Notes: generated from the letters alone by a model not told the origin. A stretch of DNA of 64,000 nucleotides from SYIM01 sp039800205 (GCA_039800205.1 JBDLRB010000049.1:7432-71431); one strand, 5' to 3'; shown: positions 1 through 8,569, counted from the first letter of the stretch. Translations and numbers: made by a program.

Positions 1-1
1 C

Positions 2-715
2 GTTCTGCGCGTGATACCCACCCTGGCCGCGCTGGCCTTGATCATCCTGACCGTTTCGCTGGGAAACTGGCAGATGCGCCGGGCGGCAGAAAAAGAGCAG
101 GCTCAGCAGCGCCTCGATCAGGCGGCGGCCGCCCCACCCATCGTACTGGGGTCGGAGCGGAGGCTGGGTCCCGACGACCTCAATCGCCGGGTCAGTCTGG
201 TGGGTGAGTGGTTGAGTGCGCACACCGTCTTTGTCGATAACCGTACTTGGCGTGGGCACGCCGGATTTCATGTCGTGACCCCCGTTAAAATAGAAGGGTC
301 GGGTCAGGTTGTGCTGGTCCTGAGGGGTTGGGTGCGAGGCGATCCGGCGCAGCGCAATCGATTGCCCGATCTCGGTGCGGCTGCCGAACGGGTTCGGATC
401 GAGGCCCGGGTCGAGGCCGACTTTCCTCAGACCCTTGAGTTATCCAGAGGCGCGGTACTGGGCCCGGAGGATCGCCTGTGGCAGAACATCAGCCGAGCCC
501 GTTTCGAAGCGTGGTCCGGTGTGACGGTCGCGCCCGCGATCCTGCGACAGACGGCCGCGATGCCCGATGATCAGCTGATCCGCGAGTGGGTGCTGCCGGG
601 TTCGGGGGTGGACAAGCATCACGCGTATGCGGCGCAGTGGTACGGACTCGCGCTGCTGGTTGCAGGTCTCTGGATCGGTTTGACCGTGCGAAGGAAGTCT
701 GGAAAGGCATCATGA
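2..715 (+). CDS. SURF1 family cytochrome c oxidase assembly protein (5' end probably outside the window)
   Basis: Inner-membrane assembly factor for haem-A cytochrome c oxidase. The first visible residues form a transmembrane segment followed by the family signature LGNWQMRRAAEK. The middle is periplasmic (the VFVDNRTWRGHAGFHVVTP block and a VLRGWV strand), and a second membrane helix near the C-terminus (YGLALLVAGLWIGLTV) completes the two-helix SURF1 topology. The frame is open to the window edge. A GTG at position 11 could start it, but only a few residues would precede the helix, so the true start is probably upstream. Its stop overlaps the next start as ATGA, and the following genes (ctaA, ctaB, sco) serve the same oxidase. 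Confidence 0.9.
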   Translation, partial: VLRVIPTLAALALIILTVSLGNWQMRRAAEKEQAQQRLDQAAAAPPIVLGSERRLGPDDLNRRVSLVGEWLSAHTVFVDNRTWRGHAGFHVVTPVKIEGSGQVVLVLRGWVRGDPAQRNRLPDLGAAAERVRIEARVEADFPQTLELSRGAVLGPEDRLWQNISRARFEAWSGVTVAPAILRQTAAMPDDQLIREWVLPGSGVDKHHAYAAQWYGLALLVAGLWIGLTVRRKSGKAS

Positions 716-1323
716 CGACGTCTGTTTCTTCAGTGAGCCCCCCGGGAGGCCACCGCGTGCGCGGGCGGCTCAAGCTGGCGCTGATTCTCCTGGCCTGTGC
801 TGCGCCCGTCCTGGCGTCCTACTTCACGTACTACGTCCTGCGGCCTGAGGGCCGAACCAACTACGGTGAGCTGATCGAGCCGCAACGGCCCGTCGGCGAC
901 GTACCGGTCGTCACGCTCGAGGGTGAGGCGCGCACCTTCTCCAGCCTGAAGGGAAAGTGGCTGATGGTCACGGCAGCGTCCGCCGACTGTTCAGGGGATT
1001 GCCCCGATCGGCTGCTCCAGATGCGACAGGTGCGGCTCATGACCGGGCGTGAGCGCGACCGGATCGAACGCGTCTGGCTGGTGACCGATCCGGCGGTGCC
1101 CCGCCCCGCCATGCTTGAGCCCCATGAGGGGCTTCAAGTGCTGCGCGTCGACGCCCAAACTTTCGCTCGGCATTTTCCGGCCGCCCCAGGCGGCGATCCG
1201 ACCCGTCACATTTTCATCATCGATCCGCTCGGCAATCTGATGATGCGGTTCCCCGGCGCCGCCGAGCCTGCTCGCATGAAGAAAGACCTGAGCAAACTGC
1301 TGCGCGCCTCGCGCATCGGTTGA
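712..1323 (+). CDS. SCO-like membrane-anchored thioredoxin-fold protein of the cytochrome oxidase cluster
   Basis: Protein of 203 aa with one N-terminal membrane helix (about residues 20-43) and a periplasmic domain. It carries a CxxxC pair (C93, C97, in CSGDCPDR) and a later histidine (H166) followed by IFIIDPLGNLMMRF. This is the Cys-Cys-His layout of SCO copper chaperones. Burkholderiales often have such a gene between surf1 and ctaA, usually labelled only as a transmembrane or cytochrome oxidase protein. The start chosen is the ATG overlapping the surf1 stop (ATGA), because upstream in-frame codons only read through surf1. A role in copper delivery or thiol reduction for the oxidase is inferred from motif and position. 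Confidence 0.78.
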   Translation: MTTSVSSVSPPGGHRVRGRLKLALILLACAAPVLASYFTYYVLRPEGRTNYGELIEPQRPVGDVPVVTLEGEARTFSSLKGKWLMVTAASADCSGDCPDRLLQMRQVRLMTGRERDRIERVWLVTDPAVPRPAMLEPHEGLQVLRVDAQTFARHFPAAPGGDPTRHIFIIDPLGNLMMRFPGAAEPARMKKDLSKLLRASRIG

Positions 1324-1351
1324 TCACCGCACCCTGGCAGACGAGTCAAGT

Positions 1352-2404
1352 ATGTCCACTGATTCATTCCGTTACCCTGAGTCTGAACCCGGTCGCCCTG
1401 CGCTGGTCCGCTATGCCCGACTGATCGGATTCACCGCAGCCCTCACGCTGCTGTTGATCATGATCGGTGCCTGGGTCCGATTGACCGACGCGGGGCTCGG
1501 CTGCCCGGACTGGCCGGGCTGCTACGGCAAACTGACCCCGAAGGGCGCGAGCACGCAGATTGCGCAGGCCGTGGCCGAGCAGGGCGGTGAGCACGGTCCC
1601 GTATCGATGGGCAAGGCGTGGCGTGAGATGGTGCATCGCTACATCGCCTCTTTTCTCGGACTGCTGATCATCGCCATCGCGGTGGCCGCCTGGCGGCTCA
1701 GAACACGACTCGATCAGCCGCCCGGCTTGCCGCTGGCGCTGGTGGGTATCGTCATCTTTCAGGGTCTGTTGGGCATGTGGACGGTCACCCTGCTGCTCAA
1801 GCCCGCCATCGTCACCTTGCATCTGGCCGGCGGGCTCCTCACCTTTGCCTTGCTGGTCTGGCTCTACTGTCGCCAGGTTCGTGAGCCGCGTCTGCGTGAT
1901 CCGGAACTGTTGTACGAGTTACGGCGTCCTGCGGTGATCGGACTGGTTTTGCTCTGCGCTCAGATCCTCCTGGGCGGCTGGACCAGCACCAATTACGCGG
2001 CGCTCGCGTGTACCGATCTGCCGACCTGTCAGGGACGCTGGTGGCCCGAGATGAATTTTGCCGACGCCTTTCATGTCATTCGTGAGCTGGGACGAACGAG
2101 CGATGGCGAGTTCCTGCCCATGCAGGCCCTGACGGCAATCCACATGATGCATCGGATCGGCGCCGTGCTGGTCCTGGGCTGGCTCCTCTGGCTGGCGGTG
2201 CGCCTGATGCGGACCGAGGGCGCGCGCGACCTGGGGCGTGCGATTCTGGCCATGGTGGTGCTGCAGTTCTGCCTGGGCCTGTCCAACGTCTGGTTCAGCT
2301 TGCCGATCAATGTTGCGGTCGCCCACACTGGGGGCGCCGCCCTCCTGCTGGCCTTGATGGTGGTGCTAAACTTCAGGGTTGCTCGAGCACCGCTTCAGAT
2401 CTGA
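1352..2404 (+). CDS. ctaA: Haem A synthase
   Basis: COX15/CtaA family, 350 aa. It oxidises the C8 methyl of haem O to a formyl group, giving haem A for cytochrome oxidase, in the inner membrane. About eight hydrophobic segments are visible. Conserved histidines lie in MVHRY (H95), TLHLAGG (H157), IHMMHRIG (H264, H267) and AHTGGA (H325). Cysteine pairs C51/C57 (in GCPDWPGCYGK) and C220/C226 (ACTDLPTC) match the regulatory or structural pairs of the family. It lies directly before ctaB, which makes its substrate, so the two act in sequence. Confidence 0.96.
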   Translation: MSTDSFRYPESEPGRPALVRYARLIGFTAALTLLLIMIGAWVRLTDAGLGCPDWPGCYGKLTPKGASTQIAQAVAEQGGEHGPVSMGKAWREMVHRYIASFLGLLIIAIAVAAWRLRTRLDQPPGLPLALVGIVIFQGLLGMWTVTLLLKPAIVTLHLAGGLLTFALLVWLYCRQVREPRLRDPELLYELRRPAVIGLVLLCAQILLGGWTSTNYAALACTDLPTCQGRWWPEMNFADAFHVIRELGRTSDGEFLPMQALTAIHMMHRIGAVLVLGWLLWLAVRLMRTEGARDLGRAILAMVVLQFCLGLSNVWFSLPINVAVAHTGGAALLLALMVVLNFRVARAPLQI

Positions 2405-2414
2405 ACGCCCACCC

Positions 2415-3311
2415 ATGCAACTGTCCCAGTCCCGGTACGCTGCCCTTCGGCACGTCATTCGACAGTACTACGAGCTGACCAAGCCCCGCGTGGTCATGCT
2501 GGCGGCGTTTTGCGCACTGATCGGCATGCTGCTCGCCACGCGTGATCCGATTCCCTGGACCGTGCTGGTGGCCGGCATCGCCGGGATCTCGCTGCTGGCC
2601 GGAGCCGGCTTCGCATTCAATTGCCTGATCGAGCGCAGCATCGATGCGCGGATGGCGCGGACCCGCGCTCGTCCCTTGCCCCGAGGCGAGGTCGGGGTGA
2701 CCGGCACAATTATTTTCGCAGGCGTGATCGGCGGCATCGGGTCGTTTCTGCTCTATCAATACGTCAATGCGCTCACGATGTGGCTGACCATGGCCACTTT
2801 TGTCGGCTATGCCGTCATCTATACGGTGCTCCTCAAGCCGGCCACACCCCAGAACATCGTGATTGGCGGGGCCTCGGGCGCCATGCCCCCGCTCCTGGGC
2901 TGGACGGCGGTTGCCAACGAGGTCACCGCGCCCGCTCTGGTGCTCTTTCTGATCATCTTCGTCTGGACGCCGCCGCATTTCTGGGCGCTCGCGCTCTATC
3001 GCATCGAAGACTACCGCCGCTCCGGTCTGCCGATGTTGCCCATCACCCACGGCCCCGAGTTCACGCGACTCAATGTGCTGCTCTACACGATCCTGCTGGT
3101 GGCCGTGAGCCTGCTGCCCTTCATGATCCACATGAGCGGACTCTTCTATCTGATGGCCGCGCTCGCGCTCGGGATCGTGTTCCTGGTGTACGCCTGGCGG
3201 TTGTGGCGTCAGTACAGCGATGCGCTCGCCCGCAGAACCTTCAGTTACTCGATCTTCTACCTTGCCGCACTCTTCGGTGCCTTGCTGATCGATCACTATC
3301 TGAACGCATGA
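2415..3311 (+). CDS. ctaB: Protohaem IX farnesyltransferase (haem O synthase)
   Basis: UbiA-superfamily prenyltransferase, 298 aa, that transfers a farnesyl group to haem B to make haem O. The first Asp-rich motif is seen in NCLIERSIDARMARTRARPLP and the second region near DYRRSGLPMLP. Nine or so membrane helices fit the family. I chose the ATG at 2415, which gives the usual N-terminus (YYELTKPRVVML close to the start). A longer frame opening at 2379 would overlap the end of ctaA. Its stop overlaps the next start (ATGA), so it is co-translated with the SCO gene. Confidence 0.95.
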   Translation: MQLSQSRYAALRHVIRQYYELTKPRVVMLAAFCALIGMLLATRDPIPWTVLVAGIAGISLLAGAGFAFNCLIERSIDARMARTRARPLPRGEVGVTGTIIFAGVIGGIGSFLLYQYVNALTMWLTMATFVGYAVIYTVLLKPATPQNIVIGGASGAMPPLLGWTAVANEVTAPALVLFLIIFVWTPPHFWALALYRIEDYRRSGLPMLPITHGPEFTRLNVLLYTILLVAVSLLPFMIHMSGLFYLMAALALGIVFLVYAWRLWRQYSDALARRTFSYSIFYLAALFGALLIDHYLNA

Positions 3312-3925
3312 AGCCGAATTCTGAGGGGCGCTATCCGGATGCCCTCCGGCGGGTGCTGTTGCTGGCGCCTGCCGCAAGCGGGCTCCTGAGCGCATGCGGG
3401 GCCCGGCCCGCGCCCTTTCAGAACACCGACATCACGGGCGCCGATTTCGGCAAGGATTTCAGCCTGACCGATCATCACGGCAGAGTGCGTCAACGGGCTG
3501 ACTTTCGTGGCCGGATCCTGACCGTATTCTTTGGCTACACACAGTGCCCGGATGTCTGTCCGTCGACGCTGTCCGAAATGGCTCAGGTGATGAGTCAGCT
3601 GGGTGAGCGGGCCGCGCAGGTTCAGGTTGCGTTCATCACCGTTGACCCGGAGCGGGACACCCAGGCGCTCCTGGCCGAGTATGTGCCGGCCTTTCATCCG
3701 AGTTTTCTGGGTCTGCGGGGCGATCTCGAGACCACGGCTCGTACGGCCAAGGCGTTCAGGGTGTTCTACCAGAAGGTCAAGGGCAAAACCCCCGACCAAT
3801 ACACGATCGACCACACCGCCGGCAGCTATGTCTACGACCGCCAGGGTCGGATCAGGCTGTTCATCAAGCATGGCACCGGGCCGGCGCCGATTCTGGCCGA
3901 CCTCCGGCGCTTGCTCGACGAGTAA
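3308..3925 (+). CDS. SCO1/SenC family copper chaperone, lipoprotein
   Basis: Protein of 205 aa that helps assemble the CuA centre of cytochrome oxidase. The N-terminus has a lipoprotein-type signal ending LLSAC (C30 would be lipidated). The thioredoxin-like domain carries the copper motif CPDVC (C80, C84) and the partner histidine in TIDHTAGSY (H169). It starts at the ATG overlapping the ctaB stop. It is the last gene of the plus-strand oxidase cluster. A convergent exporter gene begins its 3' end 26 bases downstream. Confidence 0.93.
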   Translation: MKPNSEGRYPDALRRVLLLAPAASGLLSACGARPAPFQNTDITGADFGKDFSLTDHHGRVRQRADFRGRILTVFFGYTQCPDVCPSTLSEMAQVMSQLGERAAQVQVAFITVDPERDTQALLAEYVPAFHPSFLGLRGDLETTARTAKAFRVFYQKVKGKTPDQYTIDHTAGSYVYDRQGRIRLFIKHGTGPAPILADLRRLLDE

Positions 3926-3950
3926 CAAGCGACCGGTTCAGCCTGGCCGC

Positions 3951-4835
3951 TCAGCGTGCGCGTGCGGCGAGCAGGCTGGCCAGCAGGATCAGGCTGCCGC
4001 CTGCAAGGACCTGCGGCCCGAGGGCCTCGCCCGCAAACCAGGCCGCAGAAAGCGCGGCCACCAGCACTTCGGACAGCAATACGATCGAGGTGACTCGCGA
4101 GGGCAATCGGGCGGCGCCATATTGCAGCATGAGGTTTGCGACGAGCATCACTAGCGCGAATCCGATCAGTGCTTGAACCCAGTGTGCCGCAAGGGGGGGT
4201 GGCAGGCCGATCAGATCGGCGCTGAGCAGCACGGGCGTCAGCAGCAGCGGAATGATCAGCCCGCCCACGGACATTGCCAGCGCCCGATCGGTGGCCGGCG
4301 TGCCTGCCTGTCGCCGCAGGATGATGTTCACCAGGGCAAAGCCCATGCCTCCCACGATTCCGAGCCCGTCGCCCAGGCTGGCGGGGAGCGGCAGCCCGAC
4401 CGCCGGATCCCACAGCACGACCCCTGCACCGATGAGCGCGAGCCCAGCCCGGACGACAACGCCGGGAGTGAGGGGCTCGCCCAGGAGCCAACGAGCCAGC
4501 AAAGCCGCCCAGACCGGCATCAGATAGAACAGCAGCACGACCCGGACGACTTCGCCCACGGTGACGCCCCAGTTGAAGGCGCTGTTCGTCACGCCCGAGA
4601 CCAGAGCGAGCCCCCACAGCCAGGGCGCGCGCAGCACCCCTCGGATACTGGCGGGGCGGGTGGCCGCGATCACCACGCAGGCGAACCCGAAAATGGCCGA
4701 AGTCGTCCAGAGGCTGTGCAAGCCCACCGATTCGAAGTAACGCATCGGCCACCAGGTGAGGCCCCAGGTGCTTGCGTTCACCAACAAGGCGAGGACGGGC
4801 CAGGTCAGCGCAGAACCTTTCGGCGTCGTGTTCAT
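3951..4835 (-). CDS. EamA/DMT-family transporter
   Basis: Protein of 294 aa with ten hydrophobic segments in two EamA repeats (around LLVNASTWGLTWWPMRYFES at the start, and a second repeat from about residue 150). This is the drug/metabolite exporter superfamily. The substrate cannot be read from the sequence; amino acid or metabolite export is the usual guess. It lies downstream of rpoH on the same strand, separated from it by a strong terminator, so it probably has its own transcription start. Confidence 0.85.
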   Translation of the reverse strand: MNTTPKGSALTWPVLALLVNASTWGLTWWPMRYFESVGLHSLWTTSAIFGFACVVIAATRPASIRGVLRAPWLWGLALVSGVTNSAFNWGVTVGEVVRVVLLFYLMPVWAALLARWLLGEPLTPGVVVRAGLALIGAGVVLWDPAVGLPLPASLGDGLGIVGGMGFALVNIILRRQAGTPATDRALAMSVGGLIIPLLLTPVLLSADLIGLPPPLAAHWVQALIGFALVMLVANLMLQYGAARLPSRVTSIVLLSEVLVAALSAAWFAGEALGPQVLAGGSLILLASLLAARAR

Positions 4836-4856
4836 TGAGCTGAACCTGCTGGTGTT

Positions 4857-4890
4857 AAAAGACCCGTCACACGCAGTCGTGCGACGGGTC
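4857..4890 (-). terminator. Rho-independent terminator of rpoH
   Basis: On the minus strand, an 8-bp stem GACGGGTC/GACCCGTC (4861-4868 with 4883-4890) is extended inside, after one mismatch, by a 4-bp stem CGTG/CACG with a 4-base loop. It is followed directly by TTTT (4857-4860). It lies 20 bases past the rpoH stop. Confidence 0.88.
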
Positions 4891-4910
4891 GGAGATCGAG
4901 AACGGATCGC

Positions 4911-5807
4911 TTATGCGTAGGCACTCAGCGCTGTCTTCATCTTCTGGAGCGCCTTGACTTCGATCTGGCGGATCCGCTCTGCGGATACGCCGAACTCGTC
5001 AGCCAGTTGGTGCAGGGTCAGTGCTCCTCCGTCGGACTCGTCTCGCAGCCAGCGCGTTTCGATGATTCGTCGGCTGCGCGGATCGAGCGCCTCCAGGGCC
5101 CCGCGCAGTCCATCGCTTTGCAGCCGGTCGTACTCGAGCGCCTGGAGGCGGGCCAGCGGTTCCGCATCGGGCGCAGACAGATACGCAATCGGCGCGAACG
5201 ATTCCTCACCATCATCGGTCTGAGGATCGAGCGCAAGATCCTGTCCGCTCATCCGGGTTTCCATCTCGACCACGTCCTTGTCCCGGACATTCAGTTCACG
5301 GGCGATCGCTTCGACCTCATCGGGCGTGAGCGTGGCCGAGCTGGTCTTGTGCGAGCGCAGATTGAAGAAGAGCTTGCGCTGGGCCTTGGTGGTGGCTACC
5401 CGCACCAGGCGCCAGTTTTTAAGGATGTACTCGTGAATCTCGGCTTTGATCCAGTGCAGTGCAAACGACACCAGACGAACGCCCCGCTCGGGGTCAAAGC
5501 GCTTGACGGCCTTCATCAGGCCGATATTGCCTTCCTGGATCAGGTCGGCATGGGGCAAGCCGTACCCAAGGTACTGGCGGGCCACCGAGACGACGAGTCG
5601 CAGGTGTGACATCACGAGTTCGCGCGCCGCTTCCAGGTCCTGCTCATCGCGAAAGCGCCGGGCCAGATCGGACTCGCGCTCCAGGGACAGCATCGGCAAA
5701 CGGTTGACGGCGGAAATGTAGGCATCGAGATCTCCGACCGGGGGCAGCGCAACCGCTGCGCCGGCCACAGAACCGGGCACGAGGGCAGTGGGATTCCAGG
5801 CGGACAT
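4911..5807 (-). CDS. rpoH: RNA polymerase heat-shock sigma factor sigma-32
   Basis: Protein of 298 aa that directs RNA polymerase to heat-shock promoters. Region 2 contains DLIQEGNIGLMKAVKRFDPE and the RpoH-specific box is seen in TTKAQRKLFFNLRS. Region 4.2 ends in a helix-turn-helix (LHQLADEFGVSAERIRQIE). Two in-frame ATGs lie nine bases apart. I prefer the second (5807), because AAGG sits nine bases before it, whereas the same AAGG touches the first ATG (5816). The gene has an overlapping CIRCE/promoter upstream and a terminator downstream, so it is probably monocistronic. Confidence 0.96.
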   Translation of the reverse strand: MSAWNPTALVPGSVAGAAVALPPVGDLDAYISAVNRLPMLSLERESDLARRFRDEQDLEAARELVMSHLRLVVSVARQYLGYGLPHADLIQEGNIGLMKAVKRFDPERGVRLVSFALHWIKAEIHEYILKNWRLVRVATTKAQRKLFFNLRSHKTSSATLTPDEVEAIARELNVRDKDVVEMETRMSGQDLALDPQTDDGEESFAPIAYLSAPDAEPLARLQALEYDRLQSDGLRGALEALDPRSRRIIETRWLRDESDGGALTLHQLADEFGVSAERIRQIEVKALQKMKTALSAYA

Positions 5808-5828
5808 ACAGAGCATCCTTTCAGTGGG

Positions 5829-5868
5829 CCCGGAACCGGTCCGGGCATTTTCCTGACCAGCCGGTCAG
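5829..5868 (-). other. Two stem-loops in the rpoH leader
   Basis: Between the rpoH promoter and start are two inverted repeats: CTGACC/GGTCAG with a 4-base loop (5853-5868), and CCCGGA/TCCGGG with a 5-base loop (5829-5845). They could be leader structure affecting rpoH translation. No function is proven. Confidence 0.4.
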
Positions 5869-5879
5869 TTGTTGGGAAA

Positions 5880-5909
5880 ATGTTAGCACTCTTCACTGGT
5901 GAGTGCCAA
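5880..5909 (-). promoter_or_regulatory. Predicted sigma-70 promoter of rpoH
   Basis: On the minus strand, -35 TTGGCA (5904-5909), 18-base spacer, and an extended -10 of TGC followed by TAACAT (5880-5885). Five of six -35 bases and four of six -10 bases fit consensus, and the TG extension supports the -10. Both elements lie over the CIRCE arms, so a bound repressor would block polymerase. Confidence 0.6.
5883..5909. promoter_or_regulatory. CIRCE element (HrcA operator) upstream of rpoH
   Basis: TTAGCACTC (5883-5891), nine bases, GAGTGCCAA (5901-5909). This is the canonical CIRCE inverted repeat (TTAGCACTC-N9-GAGTGCTAA) with one mismatch in 18 arm positions. CIRCE is the binding site of the heat-shock repressor HrcA. 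The site is 76 bases upstream of the chosen rpoH start. Confidence 0.9.
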
Positions 5910-6000
5910 GACTTGGCCGGATCCGATCAAGGGTCAATCGTGAGGGGCGTCACACAGGCGGCCCGCCCGACGGCGCTTGGGCTCTCGGGTTGGCGGCCGA

Positions 6001-7077
6001 TCAGCCCAGGAGCGCCGTCGAGAACTCCCGGGCGCTGAAGGCCTGGAGGTCATCCAGCCCTTCTCCAACCCCGATGAAGTAGACCGGGATCGGGCGTTCG
6101 CGACGCTGATGGGCCAGCGCAACGATGGCGCCGCCCTTGGCTGTGCCATCGAGCTTGGTGATGATCAGGCCCGTCAGATCGAGCGCTTCGTCGAAGGCCT
6201 TGACCTGAGCGAGCATGTTCTGTCCGGTGTTGCCATCGAGCACCAGCAGGATCTCGTGCGGCGCGCCGTCCAGGGCCTTGCCCGTCACCCGTTTGATCTT
6301 GCGCAGTTCTTCCATGAGGTGAAGCTGGGTGGGCAGTCGACCCGCCGTGTCGATGATCACGACGCCGGTGCGCCGAGCTCGGGCGGCGCTGACCGCGTCG
6401 AAGGCGACCGCCGCAGGATCACCGCCCTGTTGCGCGATCACCTCGACGCCGTTGCGCTCACCCCAGCGAGCCAATTGCTCGCGTGCCGCGGCCCGAAAGG
6501 TATCGCCTGCGGCGAGGAGGACCGACTTGCCCTCGGCTTGCAGGTGGCGCGCAAGCTTGCCGATCGAGGTGGTCTTCCCCGCACCGTTGACGCCGGCGAT
6601 CATCATGACCAGCGGCTCGGCCCGGTCGATGTCAACGGGCTTTTCCATGGGCGCAAGGAGCGACTCGACCATCTCGCGAAGCGCGGCACGCAGGGCCTCG
6701 CCGGTCTCGATGCGGTCGGCGCGGGCCGTGCGTCTGAGGGCTTCGATCAGCCATTCGGTGGTGGCCACACCTGCGTCACTGGCCAGCAATGCGGTCTCGA
6801 GCTCTTCGTAGAGCGCCTCATCGACACGGCTGCCGGTGAAGATCGTGGTGAGCGTCGACCGGGTGCGCGCCAGTCCGCCCTTCAGGCGATCGAGCCAGGA
6901 CAGGCGCTCTGGCCGAGGCGTCTCGGGATCGGAAGCGGTCTGGGTCGCCGGGGCTCCGGAAACGGGCGTTCCCACCTCCTGTCCAGACGAGGGCAAGACG
7001 GGCGAAGGAGGACTGGGGGCCTGCGCCTGATCAGGCTCGTCGACAACAGGTCTTTTGCGGCGCAGGAATCCGAACAT
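6001..7077 (-). CDS. ftsY: Signal recognition particle receptor FtsY
   Basis: SRP receptor GTPase, 358 aa from the chosen start, that docks translating ribosomes at the inner membrane. A short acidic, Pro-rich N-terminal region precedes the NG domain. G-motifs are visible: GVNGAGKTT (G1), DTAGR (G3), TKLDGTAKGG (G4) and the closing GVGEGLDDLQAF. The start at ATG 7077 gives MFGFLRRK, a common FtsY N-terminus; a TTG four codons upstream is possible. It is divergent from the M16 protease pair, as in many Burkholderiales. Confidence 0.95.
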   Translation of the reverse strand: MFGFLRRKRPVVDEPDQAQAPSPPSPVLPSSGQEVGTPVSGAPATQTASDPETPRPERLSWLDRLKGGLARTRSTLTTIFTGSRVDEALYEELETALLASDAGVATTEWLIEALRRTARADRIETGEALRAALREMVESLLAPMEKPVDIDRAEPLVMMIAGVNGAGKTTSIGKLARHLQAEGKSVLLAAGDTFRAAAREQLARWGERNGVEVIAQQGGDPAAVAFDAVSAARARRTGVVIIDTAGRLPTQLHLMEELRKIKRVTGKALDGAPHEILLVLDGNTGQNMLAQVKAFDEALDLTGLIITKLDGTAKGGAIVALAHQRRERPIPVYFIGVGEGLDDLQAFSAREFSTALLG

Positions 7078-7129
7078 GGCTACACTCAAAATTCAATTCT
7101 AACCCGCACCTTTTCCGACCCGCTCTTCG

Positions 7130-8548
7130 ATGTCACCCGCCTGTTCGACCGCTTTTCGCTCTGGCTGCTCCCGGATCCGAACCACGCCGCTTCGGGCGCT
7201 GTGGCTGGGCCTGATCGGGCTCTGCATCAGCTCGGCCGTGTGGGCCCAGACCGTCGTGGAGTCCACGCTCGAAAACGGTCTCAAGGTGCTGATCAAGCCC
7301 GACCGTCGCGCGCCCACCGCCGTACAACTGCTGGCGTATCGGGTGGGTTCGGTGGACGAACATAACGGGGTGACCGGTGTGTCGCACCTGCTCGAGCACA
7401 TGATGTTCAAGGGCACCCCCACCGTCCCGGCGGGCGAGTTCTCACGAAGGGTGTCGGCCGCGGGGGGGCGCGACAATGCCTTCACCTCGAGGGATTACAC
7501 CGGCTATTTTCAACAGGTGCCGCGCGCCAGCCTCGCTACGATGATCGCACTGGAGGCCGATCGGATGACGCACCTGGTCCTGAAGCCCGGTGACTTTGCC
7601 ACCGAGCGGGAAGTCGTCATCGAGGAGCGCAGACTGCGGACCGACGATCGCGCGCGGGCGCTCGTCGCCGAGCACTTGATGGCGCTGGCCTTTACCGCGT
7701 CGCCCTATCGCCAGCCGATCGTGGGCTGGATGAGCGATCTGCAGTCGATGACCCTGGGTGATCTCGAGGATTGGTATCGCAAATGGTATGCACCGGGCAA
7801 TGCAACCCTCGTGATCGTTGGCGACGTTGACCCCGATGCGGTACTTGATCAGGTCCGCCAGCATTACGGCGCAATTGCGGCTCGGTCCCTGCCTCCCAGA
7901 AAGGCACAGGCCGAGCCCGTGCAGCGCGGATTGCGCCAGGCCGTCGTCCGCGCGCCTGCGGAGAACCCCTACCTGTTGATGGCCTTCAAGGTGCCGGGTC
8001 TGTCGGACGTCGAGGCAGAGACCGATGCCTTTGCGCTCGAAATGCTGGCTGCGGTCCTGGCGGGCGACGACAACGCTCGTCTCGCCCGTCAGCTGGTTCG
8101 GGTCGATCGGGTGGCCGATCAGGCTTTTGCATCGTATGACATGACCGGTCGAGGGCCCTCGCTCTTCATGCTGGGCGGCGTACCGGCTGCAGGGCAGTCC
8201 GTGACGGGGCTGCGCCGGGCGCTGGTCGAGCAGGTCCGCCGAATCGCCGAGCACGGCGTCGAGGTCAATGAACTCGAGCGCCTGCGGATCCAGTACGTGG
8301 CGTCCCGCATCTATCAGCGGGATTCGCTGATGGCTCAGGCGACCGAGCTCGCCGGGCTCGAAATGGCGGGCCTGGGCTGGCGAGCGGCCGATCGTCTGCT
8401 CGAGCGGATTCGTACCGTGACGCCCGAGCAGGTACGACGGGCGGCGGGCAAGTATTTCTCCGAGGATCAGCTGACGGTGGTCGAGCTCGATCCACAACCC
8501 GTCGCGTCGGTGCGCCCTGCCGGGCGTTCGTCCGACCGTCCCCACTGA
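7130..8548 (+). CDS. M16 family zinc metallopeptidase, catalytic member, exported
   Basis: Pitrilysin-family protein of 472 aa with an N-terminal signal peptide (cleavage likely after VWA, residue 39). It has the inverted zinc motif HLLEH (H86, E89, H90) with downstream acidic residues (about residue 165, EREVVIEERRL) that fit the distal zinc ligand. The M16 peptidase and inactive C-terminal domains are both present. The gene is followed 21 bases later by a paralogue without the zinc motif, so the two probably form a periplasmic alpha/beta heterodimer. The substrate is unknown. Confidence 0.9.
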   Translation: MSPACSTAFRSGCSRIRTTPLRALWLGLIGLCISSAVWAQTVVESTLENGLKVLIKPDRRAPTAVQLLAYRVGSVDEHNGVTGVSHLLEHMMFKGTPTVPAGEFSRRVSAAGGRDNAFTSRDYTGYFQQVPRASLATMIALEADRMTHLVLKPGDFATEREVVIEERRLRTDDRARALVAEHLMALAFTASPYRQPIVGWMSDLQSMTLGDLEDWYRKWYAPGNATLVIVGDVDPDAVLDQVRQHYGAIAARSLPPRKAQAEPVQRGLRQAVVRAPAENPYLLMAFKVPGLSDVEAETDAFALEMLAAVLAGDDNARLARQLVRVDRVADQAFASYDMTGRGPSLFMLGGVPAAGQSVTGLRRALVEQVRRIAEHGVEVNELERLRIQYVASRIYQRDSLMAQATELAGLEMAGLGWRAADRLLERIRTVTPEQVRRAAGKYFSEDQLTVVELDPQPVASVRPAGRSSDRPH

Positions 8549-8569
8549 ACCCGAGCGACTGGCGGACAC

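Noticed and set aside
2621..3307. Long frame running ahead of the SCO gene in the ctaB region
   Set aside because: It lies in another frame of ctaB, is rich in Arg/His/Ala and shows no domain. The SCO protein starts at 3308.
2373..3395. 340-codon minus-strand frame opposite ctaB
   Set aside because: Shadow frame of high-G+C coding DNA: polar, repetitive composition without any family resemblance.
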